A DNA stretch of 7,320 nucleotides, taken from contig JBLMYS010000344.1 in assembly GCA_050258415.1 (NCBI GenBank), positions 1-7,320 on the forward strand, given 5' to 3'. A program made the translations under genes and the position numbers. The stretch comes from JAAXKN01 sp050258415. Its GTDB lineage: Bacteria > Bacteroidota > Ignavibacteria > Ignavibacteriales > SURF-24. Below are positions 1-6,294 of the stretch, piece by piece. Numbering within the stretch: position 1 is the stretch's first letter; each line of letters begins with the position of its first letter. The notes under the pieces are model-generated. The model saw only the letters and a program-made list of their open reading frames with translations, did no database searches and was not told where the DNA came from.

Positions 1-1
1 C

Positions 2-211
2 AGGCAGAAAAAATTCGGCACAAACGGAGAACTCTTCCAAAAACAGGACGAGCTGATGAAACCCATTCAGAACAGGGTTTTTGACTCAATTAAAAAAGTC
101 GCCGAAGAACAGGACCTCGATTTTGTATTTGACAGAAGCGGCGATGTTCTTTTCCTGTATGCCAAAGAGAAGTACGATATTACAAATCTTGTGTTACAAA
201 AATTAAAATAA
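2..211 (+). CDS. skp: OmpH/Skp-family periplasmic chaperone, 3' end only
   Basis: Only the last 69 codons are present; the start lies upstream of the window. The visible part begins RQKKFGTNGELFQKQDELMK and ends DITNLVLQKLK before TAA at 209-211. The run KKFG-NGELF--QDEL--PIQ--V--SI-KVAEEQ-LDFVFDRSGD--FLYA is typical of the C-terminal helical arm and end strand of OmpH/Skp proteins. Known family role: a trimeric periplasmic holdase that carries unfolded outer-membrane proteins to the BAM complex. Its position just before lpxD matches the bamA-skp-lpxD order seen widely in Gram-negative bacteria. Only 6 nt separate it from lpxD, so the two are probably co-transcribed. The signal peptide and coiled-coil body cannot be checked here. 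Confidence 0.88.
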   Translation, partial: RQKKFGTNGELFQKQDELMKPIQNRVFDSIKKVAEEQDLDFVFDRSGDVLFLYAKEKYDITNLVLQKLK

Positions 212-217
212 TGCTGC

Positions 218-1279
218 ATGGAAATAAAATTAAAAGACGCCGCCGACTTAGTCGGCGGCTATATTATTGGTGATGAAAATCTTATAATCGAAAATATTGC
301 TAAAATTGAAGAAGCAAAGAAAAACGATTTAACATTCCTTTATCTCCCCTCCTACGAAAAATACTTTTCAACTACTCAGGCTTCGGCCATACTTGTTAAA
401 CCAGATTTCCCCAAAACCAGAACAGATATTACTTACATAGAAGTAAAAAATCCAAACGCCGCATTCCTGACCATAATTAATCACTTCTTCAAACCGGAAT
501 TTCGTTTGACCGGAATAGATGACTCTGCTTATATTGCACCCGGCGTTTCAGTGGGTAATGGCACAACAATCGGGAAAAATGTCGTCATCTCCGAAGGCTG
601 CCAGATTGGCAGTAACGTGAAGATATTCCACAATACTGTTCTTTTGGAAAATGTGACAGTAGGGGATAATACAACAATATTCCCTAATGTAACAGTGCGC
701 GAAGGCTGCAAAATTGGAAGCAGCGTCATAATCCATAGCGGAACCGTCATTGGCTCCGACGGATTCGGATATTCACCCGATCAACAGGGCGTATATCATA
801 AAATCCCGCAAATTGGAATCGTAATTATTGAAGACGACGTTGAGCTGGGGGCTAACGTTACAATTGACCGCGCGGCTCTTGGGGCAACTATTATTAAAAA
901 GGGCACCAAACTCGACAACCTGGTGCAGATTGCTCATAACGTCGTCGTGGGGGAAAATACTGTTATGTCTGCACAGACAGGGGTCTCCGGAAGCACTAAA
1001 ATCGGCCGGAACGTCATTCTGGCCGGACAGGTTGGAGTTGTAGGACATATAGAAATTGCAGACAATGTGATCGTTGGCGCTAAAAGCGGGGTCTCAAAGG
1101 GATTGTCAAAACCGGGAACTTACTGGGGCTCCCCTGCTAAGGAACTCAAGGCGGCATTAAGACTTGAAGGACACGTTAGAAACCTTCCTGACTATGCCGG
1201 TAAAATAAAGGATCTGGAAAAACAGATCATGGAACTTAAGGAATTATTCAGAAATATCGAGTCAAAAAGGAATAAATAA
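218..1279 (+). CDS. lpxD: UDP-3-O-(3-hydroxyacyl)glucosamine N-acyltransferase LpxD
   Basis: This is the third step of lipid A synthesis: a hydroxyacyl chain is moved from ACP to the 2-amino group of UDP-3-O-acylglucosamine, in the cytoplasm. The protein has 353 residues, close to the E. coli enzyme (341). An N-terminal uridine-binding domain (about 1-100, with DLTFLYLPSYEKYF and QASAILV) is followed by hexapeptide repeats forming a left-handed beta helix (about 104-290) and a charged C-terminal helix (about 310-353). Visible signatures are SDGFGYSPDQQGVYHKIPQ (180-198), VTIDRAALG and the catalytic IAHN, with His240 matching E. coli His239. That one-residue offset supports the start at 218. 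An out-of-frame ATG at 211 overlaps the skp stop and was not chosen. No clear Shine-Dalgarno site precedes 218, so translation may be coupled to skp. The stop overlaps the next start by one base. Confidence 0.96.
   Translation: MEIKLKDAADLVGGYIIGDENLIIENIAKIEEAKKNDLTFLYLPSYEKYFSTTQASAILVKPDFPKTRTDITYIEVKNPNAAFLTIINHFFKPEFRLTGIDDSAYIAPGVSVGNGTTIGKNVVISEGCQIGSNVKIFHNTVLLENVTVGDNTTIFPNVTVREGCKIGSSVIIHSGTVIGSDGFGYSPDQQGVYHKIPQIGIVIIEDDVELGANVTIDRAALGATIIKKGTKLDNLVQIAHNVVVGENTVMSAQTGVSGSTKIGRNVILAGQVGVVGHIEIADNVIVGAKSGVSKGLSKPGTYWGSPAKELKAALRLEGHVRNLPDYAGKIKDLEKQIMELKELFRNIESKRNK
1268..1271 (+). promoter_or_regulatory. Shine-Dalgarno site (AGGA) for lpxC-fabZ
   Basis: AGGA, within AAAAAGGAA, lies 7 nt before the ATG at 1279, inside the last codons of lpxD. 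It is one of the few clear ribosome-binding sites in the operon. It means the fusion protein can be initiated independently as well as by read-through across the TAATG overlap. Confidence 0.6.
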
Positions 1280-2691
1280 TGTTAGAAAAACAAAGGACAA
1301 TCAGCAATGCCGTATCAATGTCGGGCACGGGGCTTCATACAGGCACCTCATGCACAATGACATTTAAGCCGGCACCTGAGAACTGTGGAATTAAATTCGT
1401 CAGAGTAGACTTGGGAGGAAATCCTGAGATACCGGCTATTGCTGAGAATGTCGTTGATATATCAAGGGGAACAACAATTGGAATTGGTGAAGCCAAAGTA
1501 CACACAGTGGAACACGTACTGGCTTCAATTGCAGGACTTCAGATTGACAATATCATAATTGAACTTGACGGCATGGAGCCTCCCATCGGCGACGGAAGCG
1601 CTCTGCCCTACGTTAATATACTTCTGGAGGCAGGCTTACAACAGCAGGAAGCACCAAAAGACTACCTCATTATCGATGAGACTGTTCAGTACCATAACGA
1701 AGAAGGACAAACCGATATAGTTGCCCTCCCACTGGATAACTTCAGGGTGACTGTTATGGTCGACTACCAGAACCCGGCTCTTGGAAGCCAGCACTCGGGG
1801 CTCTTTGACCTCGAAAAGGAATTTGTTAACGAATTTGCCCCTGCACGTACTTTCAGCTTTTTAAGCGAAATTGAAATGCTCGCCGACCGCGGCCTTATTA
1901 AAGGCGGCAACCTCGATAACGCCGTCGTAATCGTCGATAAACAGGTCTCAGAAGGAGAGCTCGAGGAACTGACTAAGAAAATCGGCCTCGAAGGGAAAAT
2001 TACTCTGGGAAATACTGGTTTCTTAAACGACAAGACTTTAAGATTTAAGAATGAACCGGTCCGCCATAAGCTCCTGGATATGCTTGGCGACCTGGCTTTA
2101 ATAGGCGCCCCCATTAAGGCACAGATACTTGCCGCGCGCCCGGGCCACAAGGCTAACGTCGAATTCGCAAAGCAGGTTAGAAAACTCTACCAGCAGAAGA
2201 AACTCGTTAAGAAATATCAGTTCGTCAAAACCGAGGGCGTGATTTTTGATGCAGACGCAATCCAGAGAATTCTGCCTCACCGCTACCCTTTCCTGCTCGT
2301 CGACAAGATTACCCACCTTGAGTTTGATAAAAAAGTAGTAGGCGTGAAATCAGTTACACAAAATGAGCCTTTCTTCCCCGGACACTTCCCCGGAAGACCC
2401 ATTATGCCGGGAGTACTCATTGTGGAAGCTATGGCACAAACTGGCGGAATTCTTCTGCTGAATGCTTTCCTGGATCCATCAGAAAAACTTGTCTTGTTTA
2501 TGCAGATAAATAACGTGAAATTCAGAAAACCTGTCATTCCTGGAGACCAGTTGGTAATGGAAGTTGAGCTCGTTAACAGGAAAAGCAAGACTGCTATTTT
2601 AACGGGAAAGGCTTACGTCAATAACGTTCTTGTAACTGAAGCCGAATTTATGGCTGCAATTATTGACAAAAACGACAATAAAGGAAAATAA
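1279..2691 (+). CDS. lpxC/fabZ: Bifunctional UDP-3-O-acyl-N-acetylglucosamine deacetylase / 3-hydroxyacyl-ACP dehydratase (LpxC-FabZ fusion)
   Basis: This is a 470-residue two-domain enzyme. Residues 1 to about 312 are LpxC, the zinc deacetylase that commits flux to lipid A. VHTVEHVLAS carries Glu78 and zinc ligand His79; His263 and Asp267 in VRHKLLDMLGD complete the zinc site; His290 in ARPGHKAN is the second catalytic residue. The last three sit 25 residues later than E. coli His238, Asp242 and His265, so an insertion of that net size lies in the middle of the domain. Residues about 318-462 are FabZ, which dehydrates 3-hydroxyacyl-ACP in fatty acid elongation: ILPHRYPFLLVD, then HFPGRPIMPG with catalytic His369 and VEAMAQ with Glu383, the same 14-residue spacing as E. 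coli FabZ. No stop, frameshift or internal start separates the domains. The fusion is known from Bacteroidota and relatives. It ties two enzymes that draw on the same hydroxyacyl-ACP pool. Confidence 0.97.
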   Translation: MLEKQRTISNAVSMSGTGLHTGTSCTMTFKPAPENCGIKFVRVDLGGNPEIPAIAENVVDISRGTTIGIGEAKVHTVEHVLASIAGLQIDNIIIELDGMEPPIGDGSALPYVNILLEAGLQQQEAPKDYLIIDETVQYHNEEGQTDIVALPLDNFRVTVMVDYQNPALGSQHSGLFDLEKEFVNEFAPARTFSFLSEIEMLADRGLIKGGNLDNAVVIVDKQVSEGELEELTKKIGLEGKITLGNTGFLNDKTLRFKNEPVRHKLLDMLGDLALIGAPIKAQILAARPGHKANVEFAKQVRKLYQQKKLVKKYQFVKTEGVIFDADAIQRILPHRYPFLLVDKITHLEFDKKVVGVKSVTQNEPFFPGHFPGRPIMPGVLIVEAMAQTGGILLLNAFLDPSEKLVLFMQINNVKFRKPVIPGDQLVMEVELVNRKSKTAILTGKAYVNNVLVTEAEFMAAIIDKNDNKGK

Positions 2692-2700
2692 GCGCAGATT

Positions 2701-2723
2701 TTAAGGCACCTGAAATGCCTTAG
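2701..2723 (+). promoter_or_regulatory. Small hairpin between lpxC-fabZ and lpxA
   Basis: TAAGGCA (2702-2708) and TGCCTTA (2716-2722) are a perfect 7-bp inverted repeat around a 7-nt loop, extendable by one T-G pair. No T-run follows, so it does not look like a terminator. It sits in the only sizeable gap of the lipid A part of the operon and ends just before a possible upstream ATG for lpxA. It could be a processing or stability site or an influence on lpxA translation; it could also be chance. Confidence 0.35.
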
Positions 2724-2757
2724 AATGCGGAACTATAAATATATTTACAATTTGATT

Positions 2758-3537
2758 ATGAATAATATACATCCTTCTGCTATTATAAGTAAAAAGGCCC
2801 GGCTTGGAGATGAGATTACTATCGGCCCCGGCGCAATAATCCACGACGACGTGGAAATCGGCAACGGTTGCCAGATCGGCCCCTATGCAGTCATCTACGA
2901 CGGGGCCAGAATAGGCAATCGCGTTAAAATCCATCAGTCGGCTTCTGTTGCACATGTGCCCCAGGACCTTAAATTCGGCGGCGAACCTACATTTTTCTAC
3001 GTCGGCGACGATACTACAATCCATGAGTTCGTAACTCTTCACAGGGGAACTCATGAAACCGGATTCTCCAGAATCGGTAATAACTGCCTCTTAATGGCTT
3101 ATTCACACGTTGCCCACGACACTGTTGTTGGCAATAACTGCATCCTGGCCAACGGAGTTCAGCTGGCAGGACACGTGGAAGTTGAGGACTGGGTCATAAT
3201 TGGAGGACTTACACCGGTGCATCAGTTCTGCCGCGTTGGCCAGCATGCCATGATCGGTGGTGGCTTCCGCGCCGTGCAGGACGTACCGCCTTTTGTACTT
3301 GCAGGAAATGAACCTTTAAGGTATTCTGGACTTAATGTCATCGGCCTCAGGCGCCGCGGTTTCAGCAATGGCGATATTTCAGCGCTTAAACAGGCATACA
3401 ACATTATTTACAACTCCGGACTTACTCTCTCTGAAGCAAAACTAAAAGTACGGGAAGAACTCTGCGATAATCAGTTTGCCATGAAGGTGGTGGAATTTTT
3501 CGACAAGTGCGGCAACAGAGGCTTCATACGCAGATGA
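2758..3537 (+). CDS. lpxA: Acyl-ACP:UDP-N-acetylglucosamine O-acyltransferase LpxA
   Basis: This enzyme performs the first step of lipid A synthesis: transfer of a 3-hydroxyacyl chain from ACP to the 3-OH of UDP-GlcNAc, in the cytoplasm as a trimer. From the ATG at 2758 the protein has 259 residues (E. coli 262). Hexapeptide repeats cover about 1-180 (HPSAIISKKARLGDEITIGP and so on), followed by a helical C-terminal domain opened by GLNVIGLRRRGFS. The catalytic histidine is His120 in YSHVAHDTVVGNN, matching E. coli His125; LAGHV and HQFCRVG are also conserved. Gly168 aligns with the E. coli Gly173 acyl-chain ruler position. The reading frame is open from an ATG at 2725, which would add MRNYKYIYNLI. 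I chose 2758 because it fits family length and the HPSA start, although neither ATG has a good ribosome-binding site. The stop overlaps the next gene by 4 nt. Confidence 0.95.
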   Translation: MNNIHPSAIISKKARLGDEITIGPGAIIHDDVEIGNGCQIGPYAVIYDGARIGNRVKIHQSASVAHVPQDLKFGGEPTFFYVGDDTTIHEFVTLHRGTHETGFSRIGNNCLLMAYSHVAHDTVVGNNCILANGVQLAGHVEVEDWVIIGGLTPVHQFCRVGQHAMIGGGFRAVQDVPPFVLAGNEPLRYSGLNVIGLRRRGFSNGDISALKQAYNIIYNSGLTLSEAKLKVREELCDNQFAMKVVEFFDKCGNRGFIRR

Positions 3538-4286
3538 AATGGAACCTCCTCGATACAGGCTTTAATACGGGCAGATTCAATATGGAATTTGATATTGAAC
3601 TTGCCCGCAATTGCCCGGAGGATGAGGCTTTCTTCAGGCTCTACCGCTGGAAGCCATACTGCATCTCGCTCGGGGCAAATCAGAAGTTTGAGGATATCAA
3701 CCTTCAGAAGGCTTCAGATCTGGGCATCGACGTTGTTAAAAGACCTACAGGGGGACGCGCAATTCTGCACGCAGATGAACTGACCTATTCGGTTGTCCTG
3801 CCTGCAAGGGCCGGTTTCTCCTCAACTGAGATCTACAGAAAGGTTAGCCTCGCGCTGGTAAGAGCCTTAAGAGGCTTTAACACAGGACTTGAAGCAGTTG
3901 AACTTGAAAACATTCAGCCGGATTTCTTGAGCCTCCTGAAAGACCCAACGGGAATTGCATGCTTTGCCTCTACGGCTAAAAGCGAGGTGAAATTCAAAGG
4001 GCAAAAGCTGATCGGAAGCGCACAGAGAAAAATGGGACACGCAATACTTCAGCACGGCTCTTTACTTTGCGGAAATTTTCATTTACAATTAATTGATTTT
4101 CTAAATCTGCCCGGCCATGAAATAGAAATAATTAAGGACGACCTTTTGCACAAGACAACCGACCTTGGCTCCATACTTGGAATTGAGATCGATTACGATT
4201 TTTTATCCGAAACCATAATTAAAGGCTTTGAGGACGAATGGAATATTGAATTTGTTAAACCAATCGGAACGGATTTTAAGTTATGA
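3534..4286 (+). CDS. Octanoyltransferase / lipoate-protein ligase family protein (LipM-like)
   Basis: This is a 250-residue member of the BPL/LplA/LipB fold family, which attaches octanoyl or lipoyl groups to the lysine of lipoyl domains (2-oxoacid dehydrogenases, GcvH). Seen here: KWNLLDTG...FNMEFDIELA at the N terminus; the substrate-binding loop KRPTGGRAILHADELTYS (69-86); ACFASTAKSEV with Cys143; and GQKLIGSAQRK (156-166) with Lys158, followed by LQHGSLL. The Cys143 position and the SAQ-K-LQHGS pattern resemble LipM, an octanoyl-ACP:protein transferase with a catalytic cysteine near residue 150. The separate C-terminal domain of E. coli LplA is missing, which argues against a complete ATP-dependent ligase. 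A LipL-type amidotransferase cannot be excluded. The ATG at 3534 overlaps the lpxA stop as ATGA; an upstream in-frame ATG at 3507 would lie deep inside lpxA and precede the family start. The 3' end overlaps panB in the same way. Confidence 0.85.
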   Translation: MKWNLLDTGFNTGRFNMEFDIELARNCPEDEAFFRLYRWKPYCISLGANQKFEDINLQKASDLGIDVVKRPTGGRAILHADELTYSVVLPARAGFSSTEIYRKVSLALVRALRGFNTGLEAVELENIQPDFLSLLKDPTGIACFASTAKSEVKFKGQKLIGSAQRKMGHAILQHGSLLCGNFHLQLIDFLNLPGHEIEIIKDDLLHKTTDLGSILGIEIDYDFLSETIIKGFEDEWNIEFVKPIGTDFKL

Positions 4287-5098
4287 GTACACATACGGAC
4301 TTCAGAAAAATCACCACAAAGACACTTTTCCTTTCCAAGCAGAAAGGGATAAAAATTGCTGCCCTGACGGCTTATGACTTTATTACAGCCAAGCTTTTGG
4401 ACCAGGCGGGCGTTGACCTTATACTTGTTGGTGATTCGCTAAGTAACGTCTTCCAGGGAAATGAGACGACTCTTCCTGTAACGATGGACGAAATGATCTA
4501 TCACACCAAGGCTGTCAGCAAGGGCGTCGACAGAGCCATGATTGTCGTTGACCTCCCTTTTATGTCGTACCAGACAAATATTGAGGAAGGCTTCAGAAAT
4601 GCCGGCCGCATAATGAAGGAAACACCTGCCGGGGGCGTTAAACTCGAAGGCGGTGAAAGAGTTGCCGAAACAGTCAGAAAAATTACTGAGGCGGGAATCC
4701 CTGTCATGGGCCACATTGGCCTTACCCCTCAGAGCATCCACCAGTTCGGTAGCTATAAGGCCCGTGGAAAAGAAGAAGATGAGGCCCACCAGCTCCTTAA
4801 AGATGCAAAAGTCCTTGAAGAGGCAGGCGCATTCTCTATTGTCCTTGAGAAAATTCCGGCGGATCTGGCAAAGCAGATCACCGAAAGCATCTCAATTCCT
4901 ACTATCGGCATTGGCGCCGGCGTGCACTGCGACGGACAGATACTTGTAACACCAGACATGCTGGGCTTAAATGTGGACTTCCATCCTCGTTTTGTAAGAC
5001 ACTACGCCAGCCTGGCGGAAAATATGGTGGATGCTGTTAAAAACTATGTGAAAGACGTTAAAGAAAAAGGGTTCCCCTCTGAAAGCGAAAGCTACTGA
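4283..5098 (+). CDS. panB: 3-methyl-2-oxobutanoate hydroxymethyltransferase (ketopantoate hydroxymethyltransferase)
   Basis: PanB catalyses the first committed step of pantothenate synthesis, adding a hydroxymethyl group from methylenetetrahydrofolate to 2-oxoisovalerate in the cytoplasm. The protein has 271 residues and a TIM-barrel pattern. Magnesium ligands are Asp51 (LILVGDSLSNV), Asp90 (MIVVDLPFMSYQ) and Glu122 (GGVKLEGG), and the catalytic base is Glu189 (IVLEKIPADLAKQIT). These run 6-8 residues after E. coli Asp45, Asp84, Glu114 and Glu181. MGHIGLTPQSIHQFGSYKAR, IPTIGIGAG and the FPSE tail are also diagnostic. The 4-nt ATGA overlap with the preceding gene indicates translational coupling. 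It is the last gene before a repeat-filled spacer, so it probably ends the compact operon. No panC, panD or panE is next to it here. Confidence 0.97.
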   Translation: MSTHTDFRKITTKTLFLSKQKGIKIAALTAYDFITAKLLDQAGVDLILVGDSLSNVFQGNETTLPVTMDEMIYHTKAVSKGVDRAMIVVDLPFMSYQTNIEEGFRNAGRIMKETPAGGVKLEGGERVAETVRKITEAGIPVMGHIGLTPQSIHQFGSYKARGKEEDEAHQLLKDAKVLEEAGAFSIVLEKIPADLAKQITESISIPTIGIGAGVHCDGQILVTPDMLGLNVDFHPRFVRHYASLAENMVDAVKNYVKDVKEKGFPSESESY

Positions 5099-5107
5099 TG
5101 GTTAGCC

Positions 5108-5175
5108 TTAAGTTTTAAGTGTTAAATTTTAAGTTTTAAGTGTTAAATTTTAAGTTTTAAGTTTTGAGTTTTGAA
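5108..5175. repeat. Degenerate heptamer tandem array with 21-bp higher-order period
   Basis: After a partial unit TTAAG (5108-5112) come nine consecutive 7-mers: TTTTAAG, TGTTAAA, TTTTAAG, TTTTAAG, TGTTAAA, TTTTAAG, TTTTAAG, TTTTGAG, TTTTGAA. The order TTTTAAG-TTTTAAG-TGTTAAA recurs, giving a 21-bp super-period whose third copy decays to the TTTTGAG variant. Most units contain the palindrome TTAA. Because 7 is not a multiple of 3, TAA stops cycle through all reading frames on both strands. The array fills nearly the whole spacer between panB and the propeller gene and ends 5 nt before the first possible ATG at 5181. It may be an expanded simple repeat, a protein-binding spacer or part of a promoter region; nothing in the sequence decides this. 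Confidence 0.85.
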
Positions 5176-5189
5176 TAAGAATGGTCATT

Positions 5190-6272
5190 ATGAGAAAGTT
5201 ACTTTATATTTTATTTCTGTTTATTAGTTTCTCTACGTTCATGCACGCCGAAACTGCTCCTCTAATAGAATCGTTTCTCGATGGTGCTATCATTTCCCAG
5301 ATTTCAGGCGACGCAGGCGACATATGGGTGGCTACTTACGGCAAGGGAATCTATCATTTTTCAGCCAAAGACAACAGCTGGACTAATTACTCCACGGCAA
5401 AGGGAAACCTTCAGCAGGATTTCTTTTACTGCATTGCCGTAAATCAGGATTATGTCTGGGCAGGCTGCAGCGACGGGCTCTTTACGCTCGATAAGAAAAC
5501 CAATACCTGGATGAAAAGAAAATTCGGCAAGGGCGGTGAACTTGGCCAGTGGGTGCGCGCGGTTGCATTCGACACTTCTATAAACACACTCTGGATAGGA
5601 CGCTTCAAGTTCCTCACAAAACTTGAAATCGCAAAACAGAAGTACACAGACTATGATCTTACCATTAATGGTGACGCTAAGACAAACAACATTAAAACCG
5701 TTAAGGTCGACGGCGACAGCCTGGTCTGGTTCGGTACCGAGGTCGGAATCCACAAATATAACAAAAAGTTTGAGCTGGAAGATACCAGGGCACTCCAGTT
5801 TATAACAAGCAAAGATAACAATTTTAACGGCGACGGCGACGCCATCTCGCCTGCTGATATACTTTTTGAAACAAAAAATATCTGGTTCGGCCTCGATGAG
5901 TTCGTAACGCTCCAGAAACCAAACTTCAATATTGGAGGAGTATATTTTTACGACAGAAAGCTGGAATGGGAACGTTTCGGTAAGTCGAACGGCCTCCAGG
6001 CAAACGGGGTTTTCTGCCTCGCAAGAACAGGCAACTATATCTGGGCGAGCGTCTATGAATTCAACAAGACAAATAAAGAACAGATGGGCCAGGGTGTGGC
6101 ACTCATTAACCGCTATACGAAAAAGGTTACAAGAATCAGTAAGGATGAACTTAACCTCAGAAGCGATAAGATACTTTCAATGTTCTATGATGGCAATAAT
6201 ATGTGGCTTGGAACCGAGGCCGGACTTCTGAGAGTAAAAATAACTAACGATTTTGCAATGCTGAAAAAGTAA
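5190..6272 (+). CDS. Exported WxG-repeat beta-propeller protein of unknown function
   Basis: From the ATG at 5190 this is a 360-residue protein; an in-frame ATG at 5181 would add MVI. Residue numbers here count from 5181. A signal peptide is clear: MRK, a hydrophobic stretch LLYILFLFISFSTF, then MHA before Glu24, the likely cleavage site, so the mature protein should be periplasmic or extracellular. Seven repeats of the type (I/V/L)W-x-(G/A) follow, at Trp49, 93, 138, 183, 235, 288 and 342, several continuing as GT--G(I/L)--Y. This resembles the regulator-propeller repeats (Reg_prop) found in sensors of Bacteroidota, and seven copies suggest one complete seven-bladed propeller. No transmembrane, kinase or sorting domain is present, so it is a stand-alone propeller. 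Blades 5 and 6 carry inserts of about 11-12 residues, and residues 212-220 form an acidic, calcium-loop-like stretch. Ligand and partner are unknown. Confidence 0.85.
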   Translation: MRKLLYILFLFISFSTFMHAETAPLIESFLDGAIISQISGDAGDIWVATYGKGIYHFSAKDNSWTNYSTAKGNLQQDFFYCIAVNQDYVWAGCSDGLFTLDKKTNTWMKRKFGKGGELGQWVRAVAFDTSINTLWIGRFKFLTKLEIAKQKYTDYDLTINGDAKTNNIKTVKVDGDSLVWFGTEVGIHKYNKKFELEDTRALQFITSKDNNFNGDGDAISPADILFETKNIWFGLDEFVTLQKPNFNIGGVYFYDRKLEWERFGKSNGLQANGVFCLARTGNYIWASVYEFNKTNKEQMGQGVALINRYTKKVTRISKDELNLRSDKILSMFYDGNNMWLGTEAGLLRVKITNDFAMLKK

Positions 6273-6294
6273 CTGAAATAAGGCTTTAATTTCC

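Noticed and set aside
1764..2150. Long minus-strand open frame (128 codons) inside lpxC-fabZ
   Set aside because: It lies wholly within the well-supported LpxC coding sequence, has low-complexity Ser/Pro/Arg-rich composition and no family resemblance. It is an antisense shadow.
2725..2757. Upstream ATG extending LpxA by 11 residues (MRNYKYIYNLI)
   Set aside because: It makes the protein longer than the family norm and adds residues unlike any LpxA N terminus. ATG 2758 begins right before the conserved HPSA. Not fully excluded, since neither start has a ribosome-binding site.
3507..3533. Upstream ATG extending the LipM-like protein by nine residues inside lpxA
   Set aside because: ATG 3534 forms the ATGA overlap typical of coupled genes and starts directly with the conserved KW-LLDTG.
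5108..5175. CRISPR-like array in the panB-propeller spacer
   Set aside because: The units are contiguous 7-mers without unique spacers or 25-40 bp repeats, so this is a simple tandem array.
5361..5753. Minus-strand open frame of 130 codons inside the propeller gene
   Set aside because: It is fully antisense to a gene with a signal peptide and regular repeats. No promoter or ribosome-binding site was seen, and the composition looks like a shadow frame.
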